A DNA stretch of 64,000 nt from Scortum barcoo (lineage: Eukaryota > Chordata > Actinopteri > Centrarchiformes > Terapontidae): positions 20,713,085-20,777,084 of the forward strand of contig CM041546.1 in the NCBI GenBank assembly GCA_023238725.1, read 5' to 3'. Positions within the stretch are counted from its first letter, which is position 1. Each line of letters begins with the position of its first letter. The notes beneath the pieces are model-generated. The model made no database searches. It was not told the origin of the DNA and saw only the letters and a program-made list of their open reading frames with translations. The position numbers were made by a program, and so were the translations under genes. Below are positions 1-13,100 of this stretch, piece by piece.

Positions 1-759
1 AAGGTTTCAGTTAATCACACTTTTTTTTAATTACGTCATTAAATCAGTAAGTTCCTCCTTCATATATCATAAAATGAATCCATTTTAAACATCTCTACTG
101 TCAGTTGTCAGTTTTGGTCAACCAGAGAGTGACCTAACATTAAAAGCGTAAAAGTACTTGTGACCTGACAGCTTCACTTCCTCTTTACAGAGGAAATTCT
201 TCATCAGCGCGTTTCTCTAGTATTTATATTTTTGTGACACTAAGTAACATGTCGGGTGAGAGAAAAGGAAAAGAGGCAGCTCTAAATTTTAAACTACCTG
301 CACGACTGATGTGATCACATGTCCAGCAGACATGTACTGCAACACGAGTGTATCGCTGTAAGTAAGACGGCAAATTGAGTGCTCTGCAATGTCAGAGCTG
401 CAAAAGTGAGGATAACAGCTCCACAGCTCCTTCAGGTGAAAGAAAAATCAAGAGATGAGGGGGAAGAGGGATGAAACAGATCTGGATTTCTAGTAGACAC
501 AGCAAAGATTTTTAAGAGGTGTTTTATTCACTGACACTGACAGTTTCTCACCAGTTATAAATAAAGTGATTTATGTGTCTTTTCTCAAAGTGCCAAAAGA
601 TCTCACAGTTTGAAGACCTCGTGAATCTGTTCTTTCCAAATGAACCGACAGCAGTGACATATTTCTAGTTCATTTCCAACCCTTGTGACTCTTACTGAGC
701 AAATTGAAATGCCTCAAGCTGTGTTTCACTAAACTGTTTCCCCCTCTGAACTCTTGCAG
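1..759. other. Upstream region of the FXYD gene; no certain exon
   Basis: No convincing long coding segment is visible. A very short candidate first coding exon lies at 249-255 (ATG TCG G followed by GTGAGA). Its phase fits the exon at 760, but the resulting N-terminus (Met-Ser-Gly-Val-Val-Ser-Leu) is short for a signal peptide. The true first exon may lie elsewhere or to the left of the window. Confidence 0.35.
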
Positions 760-2566
760 TTGTGTCGCTGGTGTTTGCAGAAGAACAGAACTGTAAGTTC
801 ACCCATATATTTTTAACTTTTAACATTTAAGTACAGTAAACATTCAAGTTATATGTTTAATAGGTACATCTATATTAATAGATTAGGAGCCATCTGGTTC
901 ATTTACATTTCATTCAAATTGGGTGTAATGTTTGTTTTACGTAGAAATGTATTGATTTGATGGTCAATGAATGTCAATCACTACCGAGAGAATAAAAGTA
1001 GGCCATTGTGTTTGGTCATCTCACCCCACAGTCTTTGTACTGTTGACTCTGTTACTACACTGTTTGATATGTGGATGTGTCTGTGGATGTGTCAACTTTC
1101 AACTGACCCTCTTCCTTTCTGTTCCTACAGTGGAGGATGACCCATTTACTTTTGGTAATTCATTGTCTTATAACTTTCTTTCACTCATTTATAAGTTAAT
1201 TAAAATGAAATAAACTTAATAGTTTTAATATTTCACACCTTGTCTCCTACTTTTAAAGGTGTTTCACACGTTTCTTTACTTGAATGTGTAGATTTTATAA
1301 GTCAGTTGTAATTAGTGATTTATTTTCAAATGGTGACGATGATCTCTTGGTGCAGACTACCACAGACTGCGTGTTGGAGGCCTGATTCTAGCTGCTGTCC
1401 TGTGTCTCATTGGCATCACCATCCTGTTCAGTAAGATGCAAAATTATACACATACCCCCCCACCCCCTGCCACCCTACCTCAAACACACGCAGATATCAT
1501 AAAGAAAGTCTAAGCTTCTCTTCTCTTGTTCCAGGTGGCCACTGCAGGTGCAAGTTCAACCAGGACAAGAGGTGACCGTTCTTACAGTCAGACATTAAAA
1601 CTAGGAACACCTAACATTTAATAATTATTTGTAAAAAACCAAAGACGGTGCAGCTTTAGTTAACAAACTAACAGTCTCTTACTCTCTTCTCTCTGCTCTT
1701 TGCAGGAGGAGGACTGGCAGCAATGCTCAGCAGATGCTCTCTGACCAAGGTAATGTTTGTCCACCTACCAGCTACCCCTCTTTACCTTATTGACTATGTG
1801 AGATCTTAGCTAAAACTCCCCAGCAGACAACGCTATGTCAATCCTGACGGAAAACATGACCACCTGTAACTACAGACACATGACACGGGCAACAATATGT
1901 AGTAGGCACATGTAGGTAGACGTGTGTGTAGCAAGATACCAAGGTTCTTATCCTCTGACACACAAGATTTCATCACCCAGGTCTAAAGTTATATTTACTC
2001 TGTCCATCTGTTTCGCTGTTAATGACACACACACACACACACACACTTACTTTGACACACACACACACACTGACACTGACACAGTATGGAAAACTCCCAT
2101 AGTGCTGGACCCGGAAGCCATGGACCTCGCTGTTCAACAGGTGGTGGGACTCTGGGTGTCTGGCAGGCAGAGAGGGAGGGAAGGGGGGGCGATTTTACAG
2201 GCAGCTATACTTCTGTTTTATGTAATGGTGCAGCCATAAAAGGTACTCTCTTGGCTCTGAAAATGACACTCAAACTAAGCCTTCAGTAAAATATATGAGC
2301 AAGCAGATGAAGAATATATCTGTGATCTACAGTACCGTTTATGTCTTACATCATGGGGAAATGTTTTTTTCTGATTTAAAGGCAATTTAAGGGAACATAG
2401 AGGTTCAAGTAGTCGAAGCAATTCAAGTGTTAAGGGGACAATTGACTCAACCACTAGAGGGCAGTGTTGTTTGCTGTTCCCAGATGTTGGAGCTGCACAG
2501 TACAACCTGGACCTTCAGCCCCAGCAAAGACGTGTACAAGTCCTAACACTTAAAGAGATGAGTTAA
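760..2566 (+). CDS. FXYD-domain ion-transport regulator (FXYD6-like), partial 5' end
   Basis: FXYD proteins are small single-pass membrane subunits that tune the Na,K-ATPase. The exons seen are 760-792, 1131-1154, 1356-1430, 1535-1571 and 1706-1749, each with AG/GT borders and consistent phases. Read together they give a leader end (VSLVFAEEQN), the signature segment DDPFTFDY, a glycine-rich membrane segment (LRVGGLILAAVLCLIGITIL) and a basic Cys-containing tail (HCRCKFNQDKRRR). The small exons are typical of the family. The best-fitting last exon is 2484-2566, ending in TAA and in phase, but two other AG/GT segments near 2085-2145 and 2201-2241 could be used instead, so the C-terminus is uncertain. 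The family signature Phe-X-Tyr-Asp reads Phe-Thr-Phe-Asp here. The first coding exon is not certain. AATAAA at 3163 is a candidate polyadenylation signal. Confidence 0.8.
2025..2071. repeat. Two short (CA)n microsatellite tracts
   Basis: Two runs of alternating C and A are separated by a short non-repeat spacer inside the last intron of the FXYD gene. Confidence 0.9.
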
Positions 2567-4305
2567 GACACTCCAAAAATACTGATCCTACACCTTCCTC
2601 CTTTCTTTCTTTTAAGCTCCACTAACCCAGTGTGTAATACAAATGTTAGAAATATGTTGTTTTTGAGTTCTGATGACACTGATGGTGACAGATGCTTCTG
2701 GAAAACCAGTATGATTTTAACAGCTTTAATGTCAAAAATGACAAAATACACAGGTGGCCCATATGGAAAAACACAATTTGTGTGTGTGTTCGCGTGTGCA
2801 GTATGTATGCCACTCAGCAGAGGCCCACAGGGACATGCTGCACTGATCAGTAGTTTCCACTTGCATGGGCGCACACACACACGTGCACATACACTCACAT
2901 AGACAAACACTCACTCACAAACGCATGTACACACATTATCTCAGAATGAGTGGTGGTGTGTTCATTCGTCATCTCACTCTCCACACCCATAGAAAATGAT
3001 TCTTACAGTCGATGCAGATTGATTGAAATATGAGCTTCAATTCTCATGATGAATTTCAGCTTCCAATATTTTAATGGATGTCAAAGCCTCAGAATTAAGT
3101 GAATAAACACTTAAGTAACCACCAAATGTCCTCACGATGGATGACTGTTATTTCTATAGTGGAATAAAGATTATATGAGTTGTAGAGTGCTGACTACAAG
3201 AAGCTTGTGAAATAACATTAACAGTATTTGCAAAACTTAAAATTTACATGGATGAACTAAAGAAAAAGTGATGTAATGGACAAGTCATTTTGATTATTTG
3301 GTTGTGAATGTACTATAAAGATTTCATGTATTATAAAATATAAAGTAAGCCTTGAATATTAATTCCACAGTTTTAGTCTTGTTAAAAATAAGAAGTCTTG
3401 AAGGAAAGTAATTTAAGTGCAACTAAAAGTCATTAATTCTGTGTTTCTGTATCCCCTTGTGTTGTGTCACTGTTCAAATTTACCATGTGAATATGGAGGC
3501 TCACCTTCCCGTCTGTGTGTCTGTTTGTCTGAAGGTCGTTCCTGCGACTGCTAGACGTCCAGAGACCAGAACGCTTGCCGACTTCCCCACCCTGCAACCA
3601 ACAGATAACACAGCGCAGAAGCGGGATTTGACGCATCCAACGAGAGGCTTTTGTTTTATTGTTAGAGAGTAACAGAAAGTAGTCTGAGTTTACCTGCTGT
3701 GAGGTGTGACGCTTTTTGCCTGACAACTGAGCTACTGATCTGTAGCCTGCACCTTCACACGTACACTCGGAGATGCACGCACTTGGACACGCACACAGAG
3801 TTTTTGTCACTTTCATGTCAATCAATTGATTTTTTTTTTTTTTTTTTTTGGGGTATTTAGAAAACTGAGAGGCTTTGACGACGTGAACAAACTGTCATAT
3901 CCAACCTAGAATTCCTTCCATAAGTGAACGTGAATGCTTTGTCATTCATTGTTTTCGTCGACTGAGCTGAAAGTGACTTCATACAACAGTAACACAAACC
4001 TATTACCAAAAAAATTGTCTGTCGTCTGTACTGTATGTGTAAGGTAAACATTGATGTAGATATTAGTCGCTTTCTGTGACCAACCTAACTCGCTGTTCTT
4101 GCTTTCATGTCAAGTTTATGAAATCCACGTAGTCATGAGTGTTTAGAGTGGTGTTGATAATTCATGATAATCTGTTAATTACCATGTTTAGCTTTATGGA
4201 GAAAATTAGTGAATTGCACTGTTCAGAGATACAGAAAGACTCTGTCATGTTTCTATAAAAGAATTACTGAAACAAACGACTATGAGCTGTGGGATTGTAT
4301 TTGAA

Positions 4306-4326
4306 TGTGTGTGTGTGTGTGTGTGT
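4306..4326. repeat. (GT)n microsatellite
   Basis: An uninterrupted alternating TG run of about 20 bases. Confidence 0.9.
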
Positions 4327-4562
4327 CTGACCTATTCCATTTTCGGAGGCAGTTTTGGGTGAGTGATTAAGGTTTAGATTAGGCAAGTAGTGGTTAGCAG
4401 TAACTGTCTAGGAAGTGATTTCACGTTAATGTAATTTCCCCAAACGTGGCTTAAGTAAACGTGTGCGTGCATGTGATCAGGGTTCCCAATTCGACTTCAA
4501 CAGCAAGAGAGTATGAAATAAGAAGTTTAACTTTTTAATAAATTAATAATAACTTTTTTTTC

Positions 4563-4700
4563 TAATCTTTTTTTTTTTGTTTGTTTTAGATTATATTTTT
4601 TGGGCTGTTTTCTATTATGGATAGGACAGCTGAAGATTGACAGGAAAGGTGGGAGGGAGCAAGGGAAGACATGCAGCAGGACTGAGCCACCTGTGCACCC
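4563..4700. repeat. Fragment of an abundant teleost interspersed repeat
   Basis: The T-rich start is followed by a segment containing ACAGGAAAGGTGGGAGG and ACATGCAGCAGGACTGAG. I recognise this from a repeat widespread in fish genomes, but cannot name the family or its ends. Confidence 0.4.
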
Positions 4701-5514
4701 TTGCATCCTTATTTTTAACCCGTGCTCCAGTTATCAATATTGCACATCAACAATTCAGCACATTGTATTTTACTTCATATTTACAAAATGTAAGTATGTG
4801 ACTCATAGAGCTTGAATCCTATAAGTACTAGTATTCTAAAATTCTACTCGATCCCTGACACTGATTTTTGATATGAGTGGTTCTGATCTATATTTAATCA
4901 ATATATTGTAACTGGGCTATTTTAACTCAAAAGTTACAAAAGTACAAAAGTTGCTAGCACTGACATTTTCTACCACAAAGGGCTCTCACCTAACACTTCA
5001 TCTGGATGAAATGACCTTATCCAACAGGCGAGCTCTATTATAAATTCAGTACTGACTCAAGAAACTTCTAAAGAATAAACTCAGTTTTCACAAAAATAAA
5101 TCACTGGTTAATTACAAAATCATAAAAATCCTGGCCTTGTTTTAAAAAAAATGTAGGGCTGTCCACAACCAAAGAGGAGTTTTCACTTTTTAGCTGATTG
5201 GACCTCTGCTCAGGCTGATGGTCAGCAGAGCTATGCTGATATGATTTCACCAAACTCTATTAGACAGTCTGCATATTAAGACATTTAGTCGGTTTGCCAC
5301 TCATGGTGTAGTAACAGTGGTGATAAACCACCAGCAGGTGATGAAGATCCTATAGACATATTTTCTGGGGATTAGTTGAGTTGCTGCTGAACTGGAGGCA
5401 GGCAAACATAAAGAAGGGGAACACATATTAAACCACTGTCTCAAGGTGAGAGAGAGAGGCAAAAAGATTTAACCAGGCACAATAGTGTGAGTACGCCATG
5501 GATGTTAAGAGGCT

Positions 5515-5818
5515 TTAACCCTTTCACGCCAAATGTATACATTTATGCATGAGTTTTTGAGGGCTCTGCATCATCAGTGTGATTTTTCTTTTCCTGAAAA
5601 ACCTGATGTATACAATCAAAATGCTGGAAAATACAAAATAACCCAAAAATAAATAAAAATGCAGAATGTAGAAAAAAATTATATAAATGAAAAACCATAT
5701 ATGCAAATTGATATTAAATCTTTTTTTAATTATTTGTCGGAAGGTTCAATAAACACTCCAGTTTAAAAAAAAAGAATTTTCTGGCAATTATTTCATGGTT
5801 CAGGCTTTACAGGGTTAA
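5515..5818. mobile_element. Probable MITE (short inverted-repeat DNA element)
   Basis: The left end reads TTAACCCTTTCACGCC and the reverse complement of the right end reads TTAACCCTGTAAAGCC. That is 12 of 16 matching bases in inverted orientation about 300 bp apart, around an AT-rich non-coding body. Target-site duplication could not be confirmed. Confidence 0.6.
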
Positions 5819-7184
5819 GATGGAGCACAACAGACCTTTTTCAATCTTTGCCATGTGAACACATATACAGTAAACAAATACAAGAACATAAAAAATCTTG
5901 CAGGAGTGTATGAAAGTTCAACAGAAAAAAAAAACACAGCAAGTTCATGTGAAGCAGAGTAAAAACATCAAGCGGCTCCATCTGCTGGACACTGTCAAAT
6001 GTTTCTATTTTCTATATGCTATTTCCAGACCAATCCAAATCATCTGCATTCTGTGTCTTTATCCTCAGAGACATATACAGGCACACACATACAGAGGAAA
6101 GACAGCTGTGTGTTGAGAGGACCCTGACTGATTATCTGTCTGTGAGGGTCTCTGCCTTACATCTTACATCCACATGGGGTGACTGTGAGATACATCACCA
6201 TAACAGGACTGGGGGGAGGTGGGGGGTATTTGTTTGGAGGTTTCTGTCTTCCTGTTAATGTCAGGCTGAAGGCCCAGCCTCACCTCTCTTTGCCCCTCCC
6301 TCTTCATCTACTGCCTCTCTGTAATGAGGGGGTGAGCAGCACCAAGACAGCCAGACACACACAGACTGGGACCGGAAATTGTGTGATTCGCATTAAAAAT
6401 AAAAGTCTAAAATATTAAGTGGGGGAATGATGACTGTGTGTGAAACGTGTTGAAGCTAATTTTTCAGATGTTTATATCAGTACACATGATAATTTTTTCT
6501 GTGCACAGATTATCAGTGTTATTAGTCTTTTTTTACACTCTCAATCTGTAGGAGCTTCTGTCTCTTTTGTTTGATTTTTTATCTTTCTGAGTGTGAAGTG
6601 GTTGCAAAGCAAGCCTGCCTCTGACATTGTCCTGAGCCCTGTAAGTTTTGTGTCAAAAAGAGTAAGTAAATGTACTTCCAGATTATTTTATATACATTAT
6701 AGTGTGATTAAATGAGCAAAACAACTATAGTAATTCTGGCAATTGCATTTAGGCAAAATCTATGATCTGTTATTGACGATTTCCCTTCTAACTATACTTT
6801 ATTTATCATTCCTTGTATTATATTTATTTTTTCATACTGATGTCAAGATATGCTATATACAGTATCTCCAATATTCACCAATTTTCACCTCATTAGACCA
6901 ATCAGAGCACTGGAGCTCGCTTTTCACCGTGCTTTTATTTTGAAGCTGCGCACCGGATGTGCGTTATTTCTGCTGCGTCTTGACACTAATGAGAAAATAT
7001 GATAAAAAAAAAAAAAACTCCGCATTTGGACCATCCAGCTTGTAACAGCAGGAGAGTGATAAACCAGAGTCGCGGAAAGTCTTCCACCCAGCACCTCTGA
7101 AGAAAAAAAAAAGCCAGGCGACTGAAAACAATTCTTTTTATTTTATTTTTAAAACTTTTACTGTGAAATCTCAGCTGCTGAATT

Positions 7185-10100
7185 ATGGACCCCAGTAAGA
7201 CTGAGAGCGCCCCTCCAGCGGGATGGTCTGAGGAGAAGTCCACCATGGGCCCCGCTGCCCCTCCGCCCTACCAGGACATGCATTACCCCGCACACAGCCT
7301 CAGGTGAGCCCCCAGCCCACAAAAACACAGGGTCTGTCTTTAAACTGGTAAATATTAGAACCAGCTCATGTGAAAATGTACTGTCAGTTTTATGTATATA
7401 GTTTCTTTAATTGGAATTAAAACTGTAAGAAAGAAAGAAAAAAAAACACTTGTCAAACAGCATTAATGAATCCCGCCTAACTGTCTGTTAATGTCTTTCT
7501 CTCTCTCTCTGTGCTGTAGTTTTATTATTGTGACATTTTGCTCTTTAACAGTAGGATGTTGGTCCAGGTGGATTACAACCTGTCATTGATCAGGATGTTT
7601 AATGACGCATGAACTTTGGTTGTATCAGGATCATTAATGGATAAAGCTCAGTTAATGATTACAACGCTTTTTGCCTGATGTTAAGCTGTGGCATCCACAG
7701 ATCTCAGCTCAGTTACCATGACGCGCCCTTTTTTTTCCTCCACTCTTTAAAAGGACACTACTGACCTGTTTAATGTAATTGTGATGGTAAGCTGAACCCC
7801 CATTAAACAATTAATTTAAAGATGTAACTTAGTGGTTAATAGTGACGTAAAAGTGAGTTTTTTTCTTATCAACCACATCCTGGCTCAATGAACTACTTTC
7901 AGTCCATCAGTCACTTACTTTCACCCAAATTGATGTTGTTATTTCATCATATGGCATTTTTTTTGTGATTGTTGCGGGCAAAAATCCTTGATTATGCGGC
8001 ACGTTTTCTTAAAAAATGCGATGGAATATGCAGGGATATTTATGCAATTTTATGCGATGAAATTGCGGGAATTTGTAAAAACTTGCGGGAATTTGCAAAA
8101 ATTGCAGGGAACTTTGCAAAAATTGCGGGAACTTTGATGAATAAGAAAAAAAATTTGATTCCCCAACCCTCACTAGGCTACTACCTTAATGTGAAGAGTC
8201 ATTTCTAATGACTTCCTATGATAAGCAAGCACACTCCATCACAGAAAGTGCTGGAATAATTAAGTTCTCATCTCGTTTTATTTCAGACCTTCATAAACAC
8301 AAGGCTCAAACTTACAAAACGTTGATGAGTCAAACAAGTCCCGTAGCTTTATAAAAAGAATTATTATGATTATTATTATTATTTTTGTTGGCAAATGAGA
8401 CTGATTTGCTGGACGTCATCATGTCTTCTTCGCGGGGTTTGCAGCTTTCCGATGACGTCACTTCAGTAACGTTCCCAAGGCAACAGGAGGAAAATGGCTG
8501 CTCTTGTGTGACGTAAATTTTTCTCTTTTTTTTTTTATTCATTTTTTCAACTTTCTGCGAAGATATATGTGACTTTTATGAAATCATGCAAGCCTCGCAT
8601 ATAATAATAAGCGATTTATGCGGCGGTAAAGTGCGGCGTCTTTGAAAAAATGCGGCCCCGCATAAATGTGCGGACTTTTGGCTGATTTATGCGTTGAATT
8701 ATGCGATCGCATTTTCTGGAGGGACTGATAATAAGGACCTGGAGCCGCGCAGCTTCATCTCACAGGAAGCCTCCAAATGAACCTTACTCATACATTGACC
8801 AAATATTTGGCAACCCTCTTGGTTTTATTTCATACTTTGCACACCTGTTGTGTTTCACCTGGGAGTCAGGGCTGAACTGTTTGCCTTTTTTGTGCGGCCT
8901 GCAGGGCTATGGGGTCCCGGGGCAGTACACAGCGGGCCAGCCTTACCCACCGCAAGCTTACCCACAACAGCCGGCCCCCATCACCGTGCAGCCCGCGGTG
9001 TACGTGACCCAGGTGCCGCTGGCCAACCCTGTGAACGACTACCTGGGCTACTCCATCTTCACCATGCTGTGCTGCTGCCTGCCGCTTGGAATCGCCGCCC
9101 TCATCTACTCCATCTCGGTGAGTTTGATTCGCATGAGTTTATTTTCCTCATGGACTGGCGCACAGCCACGGGCACCCACACCCATTTCCCTCTGAGTGTT
9201 AGCCAATGTCGAGTCTGTCCCACAGTTAGCTGAGCATACTTCAAAATACATTCAAAATGAGGAACGATCCAGGTTAGGTAAGTACTAAGAAGAAACGCCT
9301 CCATCTGAAATTTCTGTGTTGGTTTTACATTTTTTTAAATCAAAATCAGCAAAGAACATACATAAAACATCAAAAAACACATAAGCACTCAGCAAAAAGT
9401 CAGAATCCTTCAAAGGATGGCTTTTCAAGGTAAAACCTACACTTTAAAGCACCAGTAACTGGTTATGAAACAGTCTCAGTTTAATGCGTCTTTATGACCT
9501 ACACGAGCAAACGAGACCAACAGAAGACTGGCTATTTCTATTAGCTTCAGGTAAGTATTCCGAATGCCTGCCACTGGATCGGATATATCCGCGACAGATG
9601 AAACAGCGCTGGGGATTCAACTGACTGAATTCGAGTTTCTTCAGCTGCTAACTCAACTCAGCTCCGGAGCTGCTGCCCGCCCTCGTCCCAGCAAAGTTGT
9701 CTCCTTGCAGCAAGGAGCGAAGCTGAGGCAACACGTAACTTAACGTGAGGTGAAACATTACCGCCTCTGGCCTCTGAAATTACCTCTGCAATGAGGAAAC
9801 CGTTGCCCAGTTCAATTTTCAACATTTGTAAATCACGGCAAACCAAAGAACTCGGGCCAAGCTTAGGGAAGATGAGAGTTGCTTGAAGGGGTGGAGGTCT
9901 GTGAGAGAGAAAGAACAGGAAGGATGGTGTCGACAATAAAATGGAGAAGATGTTTCTGGGTAATGGCCTGAGTTGCGTAGATGTTGCGCTCCTCAGGCGT
10001 TTGTCTCCTTGCCCTTCCAAGTTGACTCAGACATCTTCCTCTTTTAAAATACTAACTGTGACATCCTTTATGTGTTTCTTGTGTTGTTTTAATCCTAAAT

Positions 10101-13100
10101 GTCTAATTTCATCTACCAACCATGACGGTATTGAGTTTCCTCCACCTCTACAGTAAAAAACACCAATTTAGGATTATTTAGTTTATAAGTGTTTTAGTTG
10201 TGTGAGGTAACTCAGAAAGCGAACAATTTTGTTTTTACACTGCGTCTCATTGGAGCGGTGTGGCGTAAAGAAAGCACACGCTTCGTTAGGATTTGATTGT
10301 TACCATGTGGTCTGTGAGTGGAAACTTGCCCCCAGCCCACAAAAACACTGTGTTGTTGTGGGCTGGGGGCTCACCTGAGGCTGTGTGGGGTAATGCATGT
10401 CCTGGTAGGGCGGAGCGGCAGCGGGGCCCATGGTGGAAACTTTTTTTTTTTCAAGACAAATATATCATCCATTTGGCCCTAAAGCATTTAATTACGCTCA
10501 CTGAGAGTCTCACCTACTCATGAAAAGTGGAAGTTTTTTGAGGTTTTAAAAGTGCTGTGAACTGCCTTTGATATGATAAATTCCCTGTGTGTTTGCCACA
10601 CACAACGTGTGGGATGAGTGTTTTTAAATACTAATCAGAGTATGCAAATATATCACACAGTGCAGGAAACGGACATCTTAATGAGTCATTTAATGTTGTT
10701 TGCGATCTTGAAATCTTTTCCTTGAAACAAAAGCAGGTGAGGTGAAGATGTTTGCTTATTTGTGCACACAGGCGCATACTGGATGTACAGCACTCTTTAA
10801 AAACTATTCATGTTATTTGCTATCCCACTTAAAGTCAGTGAACTGTTCTGTGTTTATGCGTGTGTGTCATGGTGTGTGAGTCTACATTTAGCATCTGGTA
10901 TTTACCTTGATGTTAGAAAGCAATACATGTATTCACTTGGCTGTTGTTTCTATGTTCCCTGGTCAGCATTTACACAGTGTATGTTGTTATCACTGTGTGA
11001 TAGATGACACACCTCTCCTGCTTTTTATTGACCAGTCTGTGTTTAATGTGTACAGAGTCCGTTAAAGAAAGCCACCTATTCTTAAATTATGGCCCATAAG
11101 TAATTTGACTGGTTGCATCATGAGACAGAGGGCTGAGACTGTAATTTGAATCAGTGAGTCAGCCAGAAACCTGCATTGGCCTCTGAGGCTGTTACAGTAA
11201 TGAACAGAGATAAGGTTTAAGATTAAAGATTCAAGATTTTTCTTGTCATATGCACAGATAAAAACAGGTTTCACCATACAATGAAATTCTTACTGTATTC
11301 ATAATGTATGAAGCCCGGAGCTGCAGGGCTCAGCTGAAATAGCCACGATGCAGTGAAAGGTCAATCAAATGTAGATGTTTTTTGGTTTTTGTGCATTCAC
11401 ATACATTAACAGCAGTTTGGCTCAGTAACAACAGACTGGTGCTTCAACATCAGCACATTGATGTGGGTGTCATCTGAACATAAAAACAGCATCCATCCAT
11501 CCATCATACCACTTATTCTGTCTCACAGGGTGCTGGAGCCTGTCCCAGCTGTCATTGGGCAAAGGGGCAGTGCATACCCCTGGACTGGTCACCAGTCAGT
11601 TGCAGGGGATGAGGGGATGATATGCAGCAAAGAGCCCTGGGTTGGGCCCATCAAAGCAGTACTTAGACTAAATTTAATACAAAGTGTTAAATAGGCATCT
11701 GGTTTGTTTTTGGTATACACATACAGTATGGACACTCCAGTTGATGTGAATAATATAAAATGAAAATGCCTTTTCCAAAATAAAACTTGTAACTGCACGA
11801 GGCAGCTCCGAAAGGGCACAGTGAGAAATGTTTGGAAAACATGAACTTATACATGTAGGGGGTTCTGCCCGATGATGTCAACAAACTTCACTCATCATTT
11901 GGATACTGACCAGCTTGTCCGGTCTTAATCAACAAGTCAGTTCCTTTTTAGGGAGCGTGATTTGTCATTCTGTGCAGCAGGTTTTTACCTATCAACACTG
12001 ATAGTCAGTGAAAGAGCCCTGATTGTTGTTGTGTGTTTACATTTTGGCACATGTGTTAACTGCTGGCAGTTCCTGTTTGCTTTGTTACCATGGGAAAAAG
12101 CCTGAATTTTAAACCGTTGGGATCTGAAGCTTTAAGGAGCATTTTATTTTTTGGAATTTATGTGTAAACTATGACTGGAAGGATTTTGCTGATTTCAGCA
12201 GTGTGTGTACGGAGTTAAAGTTGTGATTGCGAATGGAGGTAATGCAATCTTGTCATATTAAACTTGAGTCATAAAGTTTGAAATGCTCTGTCAGGAGATT
12301 CTTTTCAAATGAATGATCCTGTCACAAGGCCTCGCTGGCATGCTGACTTATATGTGACGCTTCAACACACAGACCATTGTGTCTCTGTGTAAAATACAGT
12401 GTATGAGGTAAGGCCTTATTTACTGCTGGATAGATACATTTACTGAAATATTTGTCTTTACAGGGCACTGGGTAGATGATTTTAGCCATTCATGTAATAA
12501 TATGGTATAAACAACAGTAAAAATACTTATAATATTATTTCTATTTAAGTTATTCAGTTATATATTTTAATATCAATTCTAAATTATAATATGAAGCCAT
12601 TTTAATAAAGTTAATTGATAAAGTGTCCTGTGATGTAACACTTTCCTATGAAAATGTACTGTGGGAAATGCTTTGTCGTATTTCAAACCTGTGAGCATCA
12701 CATTGGAAATTCCTTTCTTCTGTGCTGTATTGAGGCAGAGCCAGAAATGTGCAAGTGAAACTACCCACATGGTTAGATACCACTGGAGGCAGGGCCATGT
12801 ATCAGATCTCAAATACCAAATCGTTTTTTAACCAGGTCATTTTTGATTTAAAATCAAACATTTCATTCTGAGACGTTTTCAAATACAGATTTTTCAATTT
12901 TAGACTGTATCATCGAGGCATCTTGTCAGCTGCTTGTGTTTAGGCAATGCTTTAATTTGGAAAATGTGTCTTTCTTGGAGAAAAAACATTTTTAAAATGT
13001 TCTGGCAGTCAGTCAAACTCATTGTTGTCATCATCAACTGTACCAAAGCCTTTACCTGTCTGAAACACAATCCCATTCCCCCTGAGAAATGACTGTGAAC

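Larger units (their letters stand above)
2567..7184. other. Intergenic region between the FXYD and dispanin-type genes
   Basis: This holds the presumed FXYD 3' UTR (AATAAA at 3163-3168), simple repeats, a common fish repeat near 4563-4700 and a short inverted-repeat element at 5515-5818. The last 250 bases are probably the 5' UTR and promoter of the next gene. No further gene was recognised. Confidence 0.6.

Noticed and set aside
2085..2241. Alternative last exons of the FXYD gene (2085-2145 and 2201-2241)
   Set aside because: Both have AG/GT borders but weak pyrimidine tracts or no good protein continuation. The 2484-2566 exon is preferred, without certainty.
8701..9195. Open frame of 164 codons through the dispanin exon 2
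   Set aside because: Only 8905-9117 is coding by family similarity and splice sites. The upstream part is repeat sequence and the downstream part is intron.
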